This document shows, piece by piece, positions 17,756 to 25,924 of a stretch of DNA of 45,744 bases. The position numbers were made by a program, and so were the translations under genes. The notes under the pieces are model-generated. The model did not search any database. It was given only the letters and a program-made list of their open reading frames with translations, and was not told the origin of the DNA. Every line of letters begins with the position of its first letter. Position 1 is the first letter of the stretch. The stretch lies in assembly GCA_023386965.1 (NCBI GenBank), contig JAEWIR010000031.1:1-45744 (forward strand), given 5' to 3'. Origin of the DNA: Bacteroidota bacterium. Lineage in GTDB: Bacteria > Bacteroidota > Bacteroidia > Flavobacteriales > Weeksellaceae.

Positions 17756-18890
17756 TTATTTTAAATTTGATGGATACTATTTTTCCCTTTTCCCTTATCA
17801 TTTCAATTACTGAAAGGTTTCGAAGTGAGGTCGTAGGAGTGGTTACCAGGGTGATGTACTTCTGCTTGTCGAGTGTTTCTATTCCGTACAGGTCACTGTC
17901 ATATACCTGATAAATGACGGCATTGTCGCTTATACGGCTTTCAAGCTCGCTGCGTTTCTGTTTAATCAGTGTTAACGCCTCGTCCGGGTTGCCGGAAATA
18001 TCTTTTTTGGAGAAATAATAAACAGCCATTTTATAATCATCCGGCTTCAGTTCCAAATTTTCCTCACGCGGCGCAGTTTCAAGATTTCGGTTTACATTTA
18101 GGTTCTCATAAAACGGAGAGGTTATCTCCATACGTAAAACCTTGTCTTTTGTGGAATACTGAAAGCACTCACCGGGTGGGATCCTGTACATAATCGGCGA
18201 CTCATTTTCCTTGATCACTTTAATCTCCAGCATATTCTGTATGGAGGCATTCCTGTCGGCGTCAGAAAAGCAGTACTTATAGGTTCTGTCGAATATCTTG
18301 TCACCAAAAGCTAAAAATCCGGTGAGAACAGCCAGGACAATTGTTGCTGCACCAAGCAGATATTTTCTGATGGATTTCCGGGTCGGAGTTTCATCTGTAT
18401 CGTAAGTTTCGAAAGAAGGGCGAATTTCTTTAACCTGTTGATTTTCAGTATAAGATTTTTGTAAAACAGCAGATTCGTCCTCTGCATCAATAATTTTTTC
18501 TAAGTTGGAAGGTGCTGGTTCAGCAGTTAATGCTGCCTGGGATCTTTCTTCTTGTTGCGACACTGCGGCCGCGTTTTCATACTGTGGTTCGTCTAGTACG
18601 TTGCTTTTTTTCCGAAAGTCATGCCATGAAACGAAACCTGCATAAATACTAAGGAGATTAAGCATGTCAATTCGTGGCAGCTTTGTAGCAGGTACCGTCT
18701 TAAAGTAGGTATAAAAGGTCTTTTCGCTGATGTTGCCTTTGGCAATCTGACGGAGATCTTCCTGAAAGTAAATGATATCGATACCTTTCCACTTAGATAT
18801 ATCTTCGTGGGAAGGTGTATGATTCTTAAGATACTGAGCCTGCACAGCAAGTTTCAGCTGCTCAAAATGCAATAGATCTATATTTGACAA
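17733..18890 (-). CDS. Single-pass membrane protein with regulator-like N-terminus
   Basis: A 385-residue protein with one membrane segment at about 177-195 (LLGAATIVLAVLTGFLAF). The first 105 residues look cytoplasmic and include SEKTFYTYFKT and LPRIDMLNLLSIYAGF, blocks I associate with an N-terminal domain seen in Bacteroidota proteins of unknown role. A charged, low-complexity linker (about 105-170) follows. The 190-residue C-terminal part should be periplasmic. The topology resembles anti-sigma or sensor proteins, but no such domain is recognised. It overlaps the lipoprotein gene and sits behind a palindromic operator-like site. Confidence 0.75.
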   Translation of the reverse strand: MSNIDLLHFEQLKLAVQAQYLKNHTPSHEDISKWKGIDIIYFQEDLRQIAKGNISEKTFYTYFKTVPATKLPRIDMLNLLSIYAGFVSWHDFRKKSNVLDEPQYENAAAVSQQEERSQAALTAEPAPSNLEKIIDAEDESAVLQKSYTENQQVKEIRPSFETYDTDETPTRKSIRKYLLGAATIVLAVLTGFLAFGDKIFDRTYKYCFSDADRNASIQNMLEIKVIKENESPIMYRIPPGECFQYSTKDKVLRMEITSPFYENLNVNRNLETAPREENLELKPDDYKMAVYYFSKKDISGNPDEALTLIKQKRSELESRISDNAVIYQVYDSDLYGIETLDKQKYITLVTTPTTSLRNLSVIEMIREKGKIVSIKFKINEDEENN

Positions 18891-18933
18891 TCTTTTTACT
18901 TTTTGTTAAGGTGCTGATAATCAGAGTTACATT

Positions 18934-18982
18934 TTTGTAAAACAGTTTTACAAAGATAATACAATTAATTTTCTGCAACAAA
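18934..18982 (-). promoter_or_regulatory. Promoter with perfect palindrome upstream of the membrane-protein gene
   Basis: On the minus strand TTTG (18979-18982), 20 bases, TATCTTTG (18951-18958). A 21-bp perfect palindrome, half-sites TTTGTAAAAC and GTTTTACAAA around a single A (18934-18954), covers the end of the -7 box and the expected start of transcription. That is a typical repressor position. Confidence 0.65.
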
Positions 18983-18996
18983 ATTTCCTGTGCTTA

Positions 18997-19004
18997 TACC
19001 TTTG
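18997..19004 (+). promoter_or_regulatory. -7 element for the first Ala-rich lipoprotein
   Basis: TACCTTTG fits TAnnTTTG, about 84 bases before ATG 19088, which would leave a long 5' leader. Confidence 0.5.
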
Positions 19005-19087
19005 TAGTGTTGAAAATGAATGATTGTCTCATGTTGTCTTCAACAAGGTGTAAATTTAAACAACAAATCAACTTATTAAATAGTATT

Positions 19088-19426
19088 ATGAAAAAATCAT
19101 TTTTGATCACAGGTTTCGCTGCTCTAGCTCTTATTGCGTGCGATAAAAAAGAAACAGTAGATACAACAAATTCTGCAGACTCAATGGCTGTAGTTGCTAC
19201 AGATTCTGCTGCTATGGTTGCTGATTCGGCTGTAGAGGTAATCGATTCGGCTGCTGCTGTTACTGTGGATGCTGCTGCTGACGCTGCTTCTGCTACAACT
19301 TCAAAAGGTGCTGCTGTTGCTAAGGACGCTGCTGCAGGTGCTGCTGAAGCTGCTAAAGGTGCTGCTGAAAGTGCTGCAGGTGCCGCCAAAGATGCTAAGG
19401 ACGCTGTAAAAGAGGCAACTAAGTAA
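19088..19426 (+). CDS. Ala/Asp/Ser-rich small lipoprotein (paralogue 1)
   Basis: The ATG at 19088 gives 112 residues with a lipoprotein signal (ALIAC, Cys18). The mature part starts DKKETVDTT and continues with repeated ADS/DSA units, then a C-terminal helix built of Ala/Lys/Glu repeats (AAEAAKGAAESAAGAAKDA) resembling late-embryogenesis-type or coiled amphipathic helices. I do not know its function. A longer reading from 19007 would start upstream of the lipoprotein signal and was rejected. Codon use is dominated by GCT, as in many highly expressed genes. The paralogue at 19536 shares the signal peptide and the first mature residues. Confidence 0.8.
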   Translation: MKKSFLITGFAALALIACDKKETVDTTNSADSMAVVATDSAAMVADSAVEVIDSAAAVTVDAAADAASATTSKGAAVAKDAAAGAAEAAKGAAESAAGAAKDAKDAVKEATK

Positions 19427-19462
19427 TCAGGAAAAAAAATATTTCAACCTTTAATTATTAGG

Positions 19463-19492
19463 TTTGGAATTCAAAAATAAAGTGTACTTTTG
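19463..19492 (+). promoter_or_regulatory. Promoter of the second Ala-rich lipoprotein
   Basis: TTTG (19463-19466), 18 bases, TACTTTTG (19485-19492), about 43 bases before ATG 19536. Confidence 0.7.
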
Positions 19493-19535
19493 CACGCATT
19501 AAAAAAAGAACAATTAATTAAATTAAATATACATT

Positions 19536-19748
19536 ATGAAAAAGTCATTATTCGTAGCTGCATTCGCTACTTTAGCTCTAGTTGCTTGTAAGAAAACTGA
19601 AACTGTTGATACTACAGGTGCTGATTCAACTGTTGTAGAAATGGACTCTGCTGCTATCATCACTGATACTGCTGTAGTTGTTGCTGATTCTGCTGCTGTT
19701 GTTGCTCCAGAAGCTACTGTAACTGATTCTGCTGCTGTAGCTAACTAA
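19536..19748 (+). CDS. Ala/Asp/Ser-rich small lipoprotein (paralogue 2)
   Basis: A 70-residue lipoprotein with the signal ALVAC (Cys18 at the same position as in paralogue 1). The mature part begins KKTETVDTT and consists of D-S-A-A and V-V-V-A units. It lacks the Lys/Ala-rich C-terminal helix of paralogue 1. It has its own promoter and a strong terminator, so it is probably transcribed alone and at a high level. Function unknown; an abundant surface or periplasmic spacer is one possibility. Confidence 0.75.
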   Translation: MKKSLFVAAFATLALVACKKTETVDTTGADSTVVEMDSAAIITDTAVVVADSAAVVAPEATVTDSAAVAN

Positions 19749-19770
19749 TAGTTTACACAAACGAACAAAG

Positions 19771-19800
19771 AACCGTTCCTTTTTGGGAACGGTTTTTTTT
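19771..19800 (+). terminator. Terminator after the second lipoprotein
   Basis: A 9-bp perfect stem (AACCGTTCC with GGAACGGTT), 6-base loop and eight T. It touches the stop codon of the convergent methyltransferase gene. Confidence 0.85.
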
Positions 19801-20578
19801 ATGCTCTTTTCTCAAGCTTCTGTCTCAAGATTTCATAACAGGATATGGCTACGGCATTACTCAGGTTCAGAGAGTCAATGCTTCCCTCCATGGGGATCAG
19901 GGTATTCTGACCTTTACCCTGCCAGAAAGTACTGAGGCCGGAATGCTCTGTACCGAAAGCCAGCGCTGCTCTCCCGCTCAGGTCCTGTGTATGGATATCG
20001 CGGGCACTACTGTCCATGAATGTTGTGAAAATCTTGAAATCCCGGTCTTTCAGGAAAGAATGGATCTCTTCCTTTTCAGCCTGATAAACATTCATGCCGA
20101 AGAGACATCCTACGCTGGAGCGGATCACATTAGGATTATAAATATCTAACCGGGGATCAGCAATCAGTAGCGCTTCTATTCCAAAAGCTTCGCAGCTCCG
20201 CAGTATCGCACCCAGATTTCCCGGTTTCTCCATTGACTCAACAACTATAACCGATGACTGTGCCGACGGGTTAAAATCCTGAAGGCTGGATTTTTTTTCT
20301 CTGTAGAGTCCGACGATGCCTTCGGCTTTCCCGCGGTAGGCAAGTTTCTCATATACCTTCGCGGAAACTTCATAAACTTTCCCGGTTGGAGGTTCCGCAT
20401 TATATATGCTTTGCGCAATAAAGAACTCTTCAGCCTCATATCCAAAACGAAGTGCACGTTCATTCTCCTGTTTTCCTTCCACAACAAACATTCCGGCTTT
20501 TTTCCGAAACCTGTTATCAGTAATTATCCTGGAAAGTTTCTTTATTTTCTCGTTCTGAAGGCTCTCAATCATTTTCAT
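19799..20578 (-). CDS. TrmH/SpoU-family RNA 2'-O-methyltransferase
   Basis: A 259-residue knotted (SPOUT) methyltransferase acting on rRNA or tRNA with S-adenosylmethionine. A substrate-binding N-terminal domain (EKIKKLSRI...MFVVEGKQENERAL) precedes three catalytic motifs: KPGNLGAILRSCEAFG (motif 1, with the catalytic Arg), NPNVIRSSVGCLF (motif 2) and LIPMEGSIDSLNLSNAVAI (motif 3). The target base cannot be told. Two starts are possible, ATG 20578 or ATG 20572; both overlap the end of rmuC by a few bases, which suggests coupled translation. Confidence 0.93.
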   Translation of the reverse strand: MKMIESLQNEKIKKLSRIITDNRFRKKAGMFVVEGKQENERALRFGYEAEEFFIAQSIYNAEPPTGKVYEVSAKVYEKLAYRGKAEGIVGLYREKKSSLQDFNPSAQSSVIVVESMEKPGNLGAILRSCEAFGIEALLIADPRLDIYNPNVIRSSVGCLFGMNVYQAEKEEIHSFLKDRDFKIFTTFMDSSARDIHTQDLSGRAALAFGTEHSGLSTFWQGKGQNTLIPMEGSIDSLNLSNAVAISCYEILRQKLEKRA

Positions 20579-22070
20579 TATTGTTTTCGTGGTCTGCTGT
20601 TGCTGGCTCTTGTGCGCCTGATCTTTCCAGTAACTGGGCCGGCAATTTTTTCTTAGGCTTTGCGCCCAGCTGCCTCAGTTTATCTGCAGAACGGATCAGA
20701 TTGCCATTACCGGAGGAAAGTTTTTTCATTGCATTCTCGTAATCTGTTCTAGCGCTCTCCATTTTCTTGCCTACGTTCAGCAAATCAGAAACAAATCCTT
20801 CGAACTTGTCATAGAGCGCAGCTGCCTGTCGTGCAATTTCCTCAGCGTTCCTGTTTTGGTCTGCACGCTTCCAGACATCCGAGATAAGCTTCAGGTATGC
20901 AATCAGATTAGTTGGGCTTAGCAAGATTATTTGTTTATGGTATGCGTAGTTCCACAGTTGTGGGTCATACTGAACGGCCGTGAGGAAAGCAGGCTCTACA
21001 GGAATAAACATAATCGTGAAATCCAGGGCTTCTTTCAGGTTATCGTAGCGTTTATTTGCGAGCGTATCTACGTGCTTTTTGACGGCTGCAATGTGCAGAT
21101 TCAAATTCATCTTCCGATCTTCATCTGTTTCCGCAGAACACATTCGCTCGTATGCATTAAGCGATACTTTGGAATCAATGATGACTATCTGGTTTCCGGG
21201 TAATTTCAGCACAAAATCAGGCCGCTGACTTTCGCCGTTCTCTGTCCTGATGTGATATTGGGAAAAGTATTCCCTGTCTTTGCAGAGTCCGGAATCTTCC
21301 AGGATTCTTTCCAGGATCATTTCACCCCAGTTTCCCTGCGTTTTTGTCTGGCCTTTTAGTGCTGCAGCGAGATTGTTGGCTTCCTGACTGACTTTAGATG
21401 TTTGCTCCAGCATTAGTTTAATGGTGCTGTTCAGTGAAAACCTTTCCCGTGCTTCATTTTCGTACACTTCATTCACCCTTTTTTTAAAGCTTTCCAGGTT
21501 TTCACCCAGAGGTTTCAGCAATACGTCCAGATTTTCCCTGTTGGCATCGGTGAATTTTTTGGATTTTTCTTCCAGAATTTCATTGGCTAAATTTTTAAAC
21601 TCGTTTTTAGCCGTTTCCTGTATTCTCTCAATCTCCGCTTTCTGATTCGTCAGTGACTGCTGCAGGCTTTCGTTATTGGCAACCAGTTCAGTGTTTCTTC
21701 CAAACAGTTCCTGTTTTTCGTGAAAAAGGGCATCAATCTGTTGGTTAAGTTTAATATTAATTTCCCGCAATTCATTAAGTTGGCTTTCAGTGCGGTTGTA
21801 CTCGGCGGTTGCTGTTGCCAAACTGTTCCTGAGTACAGCGATTTCTTCGGTTAACTTTTGAGTGGACAGTTTCTCATTTTGAAGTGCTGCGTCCAGTTCA
21901 TTTATTTTCTGGCCGGAATTATGTAAATCCGCTTGTGTCCGGATGAATTTTGTGTTCAGTTCATCATTAACCAGCCTTGATACGTGCGTAGATTTCAGCA
22001 TAAAATAGGCGATCACTGCACCCACACCTGCCCCACAGATAAGACCAATTATCAATGATGTAATTTCCAT
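20565..22070 (-). CDS. rmuC: DNA recombination protein RmuC
   Basis: A 501-residue protein with an N-terminal membrane segment (about 4-24), a long coiled coil (about 35-185) and the RmuC domain (about 200-430). Conserved blocks are KGQTKTQGNWGEMILERILE, PDFVLKLPGNQIVIIDSKVS and FTIMFIPVEPAFLTAV. The domain is related to PD-(D/E)xK nucleases, and the DSK motif fits. RmuC limits inversion at short inverted repeats, which is of interest given the repeats in this window. It is followed by the methyltransferase gene with a short overlap. Confidence 0.95.
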   Translation of the reverse strand: MEITSLIIGLICGAGVGAVIAYFMLKSTHVSRLVNDELNTKFIRTQADLHNSGQKINELDAALQNEKLSTQKLTEEIAVLRNSLATATAEYNRTESQLNELREINIKLNQQIDALFHEKQELFGRNTELVANNESLQQSLTNQKAEIERIQETAKNEFKNLANEILEEKSKKFTDANRENLDVLLKPLGENLESFKKRVNEVYENEARERFSLNSTIKLMLEQTSKVSQEANNLAAALKGQTKTQGNWGEMILERILEDSGLCKDREYFSQYHIRTENGESQRPDFVLKLPGNQIVIIDSKVSLNAYERMCSAETDEDRKMNLNLHIAAVKKHVDTLANKRYDNLKEALDFTIMFIPVEPAFLTAVQYDPQLWNYAYHKQIILLSPTNLIAYLKLISDVWKRADQNRNAEEIARQAAALYDKFEGFVSDLLNVGKKMESARTDYENAMKKLSSGNGNLIRSADKLRQLGAKPKKKLPAQLLERSGAQEPATADHENNNEND

Positions 22071-22122
22071 TTTTCAAAAATAAAAAGAAAAATGGGTATT
22101 CGGGGTACAGCAAAGTCTTTAT

Positions 22123-22884
22123 TCAAACTGTGGTGCCATAAAGCACATCAATATTCCGGGCTACGTTGCTGCTTTCACAAGCTTTCAGTTGGGACAGGAT
22201 ATGCTTCGGCGTTCTTTGTGAAGCAATGATATTTGTGGCAATTTGCGCTGCGGCGTGGTCCACCATGCGCACGAGGGTAGGCCTGATAAATGATGAGGAA
22301 TTGGAAAGCACCGTTGCGGCAGCCCACGAAGTTTGACGGGCTTTCGAAATGGCAAAGTCCAGCATGCGGTTGTCATTTCCCTGTGACAGCTGATCCAGTA
22401 ATTCTACAGGATAACAAATTTCACTCAGTGATTCCTGTACTTTTTGATTGATTGATGCAATCACACCGTTAATCTTATTGAAATCACTTTTTAGCGGATT
22501 GATTTTCCGGTAGGGCATGATGTTCGCGGCCGCAACGCCAAGGTCGAGGTTAATGTGCGCATTGATACCTAATACAATATGCTGCATGATGAGCAACCGT
22601 GGATCTTTGGCCGCTTCAAATGCGGCGTGCCATGAATTGCTGCATTTTAATCCCTTTTCATATTGCTCTAAGGCTTCAAAATATCTGCCCGCAAATGCAA
22701 GGTCCAATTTCACCATTCGGCCAGGATCTTCAAATTCTTTTCTCTGCACACCCTTCAGTACAGCAATGGTCATACTTCGGTAGGTACATGCAAAATATCC
22801 GTTCGGACTCTGCTTTTTCCTGCTCTGGTCAATAATTTCATCAAGCCTTCCGATTACCTTTTCAATTGAAGTGAAATTTTTCAT
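22123..22884 (-). CDS. DUF5995-like protein
   Basis: A 253-residue soluble, helical protein without a signal peptide. The segments ACTYRSMTIAVLKGV, VKLDLAFAGRYFEALEQY, SWHAAFEAA and VLGINAHINLDLGVAAA match what I recall of the DUF5995 family, including its conserved His/Asn pair in GINAHINLDL. The function of that family is unknown; conserved His and Asp residues suggest a metal-binding helical bundle, but that is inference. It stands between rmuC and the YCII lipoprotein gene with short gaps. Confidence 0.7.
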   Translation of the reverse strand: MKNFTSIEKVIGRLDEIIDQSRKKQSPNGYFACTYRSMTIAVLKGVQRKEFEDPGRMVKLDLAFAGRYFEALEQYEKGLKCSNSWHAAFEAAKDPRLLIMQHIVLGINAHINLDLGVAAANIMPYRKINPLKSDFNKINGVIASINQKVQESLSEICYPVELLDQLSQGNDNRMLDFAISKARQTSWAAATVLSNSSSFIRPTLVRMVDHAAAQIATNIIASQRTPKHILSQLKACESSNVARNIDVLYGTTV

Positions 22885-22939
22885 AACAGGGCATGTTTTA
22901 ATTGATATTAAATAGTTCTTTCAGAAATCGGTGTGTCAC

Positions 22940-23479
22940 CTAAGGAGTGTCCTTTGCTATTTTCTTATGATACTTCAGGTGCATGGGAATGGCCGCCGAT
23001 CCATGCCAGGGGAGGATCTCAACATTAAATATGCCTGTCTTTATGGTAGGGTCCTTTTGCAGGAGAACCATTGCTTCGGCTTCTGTTTTAACATCAAGAA
23101 GGAAAATGCCGCGGTAGCCCAGGTTATTTTTTGTGGCGAAAGGTCCGGCCATCTTCAGTTTTCCCGCCTTTTCCATTTCAGTCATGTTGGAGAAGTGTCC
23201 TTTAAAAAGTTCTTCGCGCTGCTTCTTATCGGTGATCATGGCATCCCGAGTTCCGGTTTTGAGGATGACTAACATATAAGTACGCATCCCACGCTCATCG
23301 GCTCCCAGAGAATCTGCCAACTTTTGATTGAATGTATTGGCAGAAGAAATTTGCGGAGGTGGCCCGCCAGTAGTTCCTGAAGTTCCGGGTGCGCCTGGTT
23401 GTCCATCCTCACCTTTTGTATAAACGGTGCAGGAGATGGATACTACTAAAGCGAATGCCAGCAAGACTGTTGTTTTCAT
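22940..23479 (-). CDS. Exported YCII-domain protein with a collagen-like linker
   Basis: A 179-residue protein. Residues 1-17 look like a lipoprotein signal with a weak lipobox (SISC, Cys17). Six Gly-X-Y triplets follow (23-40, GEDGQPGAPGTS and on). From about 65 the sequence is a YCII (YciI-like) domain: YMLVILKTG, KGHFSNMTEMEKAGKLKMAGPF and GIFLLDVKTEAEAMVLLQKDP. YCII proteins are usually cytoplasmic small enzymes or dimer modules, so an exported version is unusual. The catalytic role is unknown. Confidence 0.75.
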   Translation of the reverse strand: MKTTVLLAFALVVSISCTVYTKGEDGQPGAPGTSGTTGGPPPQISSANTFNQKLADSLGADERGMRTYMLVILKTGTRDAMITDKKQREELFKGHFSNMTEMEKAGKLKMAGPFATKNNLGYRGIFLLDVKTEAEAMVLLQKDPTIKTGIFNVEILPWHGSAAIPMHLKYHKKIAKDTP

Positions 23480-23499
23480 AAGTTGTTTTCGGTATTTTA

Positions 23500-24681
23500 T
23501 TAATCAATTATTCCCAGGAATTCCTTTGCTAACTGAATCATGTGCGTATCGCCGGTATGTTTCCCGGGTTCATCGGACAGTTTCACGGTGGGTATCCATA
23601 CGTCGCTGTGGGATTTTACACCTGTGAGTTTCATGACAATGTTCATGGGTTTTAGACCCGTATCATTTGTCAGATTGGTTCCGATTCCGAAGGAAATCCC
23701 TATTTTGCCTCTACAGGCCTGCGTAATCTGAGCAACTTTGTCCAGGTCGAGCCCGTCTGAAAAAATAATATACTTAAACAGCGGGTTGATGCCGTTGCTG
23801 TTATAATGGGCAATTGTTTTTTCGGCAAATTCAATAGGATCGCCACTGTCATGACGTACCCCGTCAAAAAGCTTGGCGAATTTCTTATCGAACTGGCTGA
23901 AGAAAACTTCTGTAGTATAAGTATCGGACAGTGCTACACCGAGGTCGCCACGGTAAACATCAACCCAATGTTCCAGCGAGACGGCGTTGGCCATCTTGAA
24001 ACCGTATTCGGCTGCATGAAACATAAACCATTCGTGGGCGTGGGTGCCAATAGGCTTCACGCCGTATTTCATTGCGAAGTGCACATTGGAAGATCCCGTG
24101 AAACCGCTCTGGCTGTTACGGGTAAGCGCGTCCATCACCAGGTCATGCACTTTATACGAGTGACGGCGGCGTGTACCGAATTCGGCATACTTTACCTGTA
24201 ACATTTCCAGTCCTTCCACCTTCAGGAGTGCTTTCTGCTGTACGGTGTCGTCGTCCTCACGCTCCATTTTGTTCATCTCATAATGCAGTTCGGAAATAAG
24301 TGCGAGCAACGGAACCTCCCAAAGGATGGTGCGGTACCATTCGCCTTCAACGGTGACTTCCAGATCATTCCCCTGCTGCCGGATATGAACTTCGGACGGA
24401 TCATAATGGTATCCACCCAGGAAATCGAGGTAGGGGAGGTCCAGATATGGACAGGTGATTCGGAGGTAGTCTTTTTCTTCGCGTGTTAGCTTCAGTTCAG
24501 CCATCGCATCCACGGCTTTCCGAAGTGCTGAATCAAACCCTTCAGGGAAGTGATGATTGCCGCGGTTAATAAACTCATACCGAACCCTTTTATTTGGAAA
24601 AAGTTTCACCACAGCATTCTGCATGGTGATTTTATAAAAGTCGTTATCCAGAAGGGACCGCAGCCGTACATAATTCGTCAT
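23500..24681 (-). CDS. pncB: Nicotinate phosphoribosyltransferase
   Basis: PncB makes nicotinate mononucleotide from nicotinate and PRPP in the NAD salvage pathway. The ATG at 24681 gives 393 residues and begins with the conserved SLLDNDFYKITMQNAV. Other family blocks are EFGTRRRHSYKVHD, GSSNVHFAMKYG, HEWFMFHAAEYG, VRHDSGDPIEFAEK and GIGTNLTND. An upstream ATG at 24714 would lie beyond the -7 box and was rejected. Confidence 0.96.
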   Translation of the reverse strand: MTNYVRLRSLLDNDFYKITMQNAVVKLFPNKRVRYEFINRGNHHFPEGFDSALRKAVDAMAELKLTREEKDYLRITCPYLDLPYLDFLGGYHYDPSEVHIRQQGNDLEVTVEGEWYRTILWEVPLLALISELHYEMNKMEREDDDTVQQKALLKVEGLEMLQVKYAEFGTRRRHSYKVHDLVMDALTRNSQSGFTGSSNVHFAMKYGVKPIGTHAHEWFMFHAAEYGFKMANAVSLEHWVDVYRGDLGVALSDTYTTEVFFSQFDKKFAKLFDGVRHDSGDPIEFAEKTIAHYNSNGINPLFKYIIFSDGLDLDKVAQITQACRGKIGISFGIGTNLTNDTGLKPMNIVMKLTGVKSHSDVWIPTVKLSDEPGKHTGDTHMIQLAKEFLGIID

Positions 24682-24696
24682 ACTGATAAATATAAA

Positions 24697-24704
24697 CAAA
24701 TGTA
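24697..24704 (-). promoter_or_regulatory. -7 element for pncB
   Basis: On the minus strand TACATTTG fits TAnnTTTG, 15 bases before the pncB ATG at 24681. No -33 match is seen. Confidence 0.5.
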
Positions 24705-24717
24705 GATAATCCAAAGA

Positions 24718-24744
24718 AAAATCGCCCTGTTATAAGGCGATTTT
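24718..24744 (-). terminator. Terminator after dps
   Basis: A 9-bp perfect stem (AAAATCGCC paired) is followed on the minus strand by a run of T (TTTTTC). It separates dps from pncB. Confidence 0.75.
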
Positions 24745-24765
24745 ATTGTAAGGGTCATGCGGAAA

Positions 24766-25242
24766 TTACTTGCCGAGGAAGGAGTTATACATCCATACCT
24801 CTTTTTCCTGCTCCGTTATATAATCACTCATCTGAGAGTTGGTTCCTTCGTCACCCGCTTTTTCCGTCATGTCCAGAAGTTCCCTCTGCATATCAATAAG
24901 AATTTTGAATGATGCCAGGATATTTTCAACGCACTTGCGGCCGTCCGAAACTTCGTTGCTTTCTTTGATTGTTGATACGGTGAGGTAATCCGAATAGTTG
25001 TGTTTGGGGGTGGCGCCCAGTGTAAGAATCCTTTCGGCAATTTCGTCGATCTTAAGAACTAAATTATCGTACAGTTCTTCAAATTTTGGATGAAGGGTGA
25101 AAAAATCACTGCCCTTGATGTTCCAGTGTGCTCCTCTGGTATTCTGATAAAAAACGGAGTAGTTGGCCAGCAGTTCATTCAGTTTTTCTGCAATTGGATT
25201 TAGGTCGGTTTTTTCTAACCCAATGATGTCAGGATTGTTCAT
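24766..25242 (-). CDS. dps: Dps-family ferritin-like DNA protection protein
   Basis: Dps oxidises Fe2+ with peroxide and stores iron in a 12-subunit shell. The ATG at 25242 gives 158 residues; the earlier ATG at 25284 adds 14 residues unlike the family. The ferroxidase ligands are all visible at the family spacing: His39 (RGAHWNIKG), His51 (LHPKFEE), Asp66 and Glu70 (KIDEIAER). The N-terminal tail is not very basic, so DNA binding may be weak. It is divergent from the str operon. Confidence 0.95.
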   Translation of the reverse strand: MNNPDIIGLEKTDLNPIAEKLNELLANYSVFYQNTRGAHWNIKGSDFFTLHPKFEELYDNLVLKIDEIAERILTLGATPKHNYSDYLTVSTIKESNEVSDGRKCVENILASFKILIDMQRELLDMTEKAGDEGTNSQMSDYITEQEKEVWMYNSFLGK

Positions 25243-25296
25243 AATATTTCTATTTAAGATTTTTAATGTAAACAGAGGATGCAAATTCTGTGCTAA

Positions 25297-25340
25297 GCAA
25301 CTGTTAGGTTTAGCCTGGCTAAAGCTATAATTACAGTTGC
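25297..25340. other. Nested hairpin between dps and rpsL
   Basis: An 8-bp outer stem (GCAACTGT/ACAGTTGC, 25297-25304 and 25333-25340) encloses a 6-bp inner stem (TTTAGC/GCTAAA) with a 3-base loop. It has no T-run and is not a terminator. Role unknown. Confidence 0.4.
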
Positions 25341-25430
25341 AAGAGCCAATTTTGATTACAGTTTAATGAGTGAACAGTCATAATTCAACGTTTGGGTTGA
25401 TTGAAATTTGTAATTAATTATAAATCAGTG

Positions 25431-25461
25431 TTTGTAGGTTGAATATTTATTTCTATTTTTG
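25431..25461 (+). promoter_or_regulatory. str operon promoter
   Basis: TTTG (25431-25434), 19 bases, TATTTTTG (25454-25461): a full match to the Bacteroidota consensus, 24 bases before the rpsL ATG. Confidence 0.85.
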
Positions 25462-25485
25462 CACCCTAAAATAAAAAGCAATTAA

Positions 25486-25899
25486 ATGCCTACTATTCAA
25501 CAATTAGTAAGAAAAGGAAGAGCCACGCTTGCCAAGAAGAGCAAATCGGCTGCCCTTGATTCTTGTCCACAAAGACGCGGTGTTTGTACGAGAGTATACA
25601 CCACTACCCCAAAGAAACCTAACTCTGCTCTTAGAAAAGTAGCAAGGGTAAGACTTTCTAACGGGAAGGAGATCAACGCCTACATCCCGGGCGAAGGACA
25701 TAATCTTCAGGAGCACTCGATAGTATTGGTAAGAGGCGGAAGGGTGAAAGACCTACCGGGAGTACGTTATCACATTGTAAGAGGTGCTTTAGACACTGCA
25801 GGTGTGAGTGGAAGAACTCAGAGAAGATCCAAGTACGGAGCTAAGAGACCAAAACCAGGTCAGGCAGCTGCTGCACCAGCAAAAGGTAAGAAGAAGTAA
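25486..25899 (+). CDS. rpsL: 30S ribosomal protein S12
   Basis: S12 lines the decoding centre. 137 residues; TPKKPNSALRK (41-51) has the Lys43 linked in other bacteria to streptomycin response, in its normal form, and KDLPGVRYHIVRG holds the Asp that is often methylthiolated. The C-terminal tail is Ala/Lys-rich (AAAAPAKGKKK). First gene of the str operon, 25 bases before rpsG. Confidence 0.98.
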   Translation: MPTIQQLVRKGRATLAKKSKSAALDSCPQRRGVCTRVYTTTPKKPNSALRKVARVRLSNGKEINAYIPGEGHNLQEHSIVLVRGGRVKDLPGVRYHIVRGALDTAGVSGRTQRRSKYGAKRPKPGQAAAAPAKGKKK

Positions 25900-25924
25900 T
25901 CATTAAAGTTTAAGGTACAGAACA

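Noticed and set aside
18994..19389. Antisense Ala-rich frame over the first lipoprotein
   Set aside because: GCT/GCA repeats read as Ala or Ser in several frames; the sense frame has a lipoprotein signal and a promoter.
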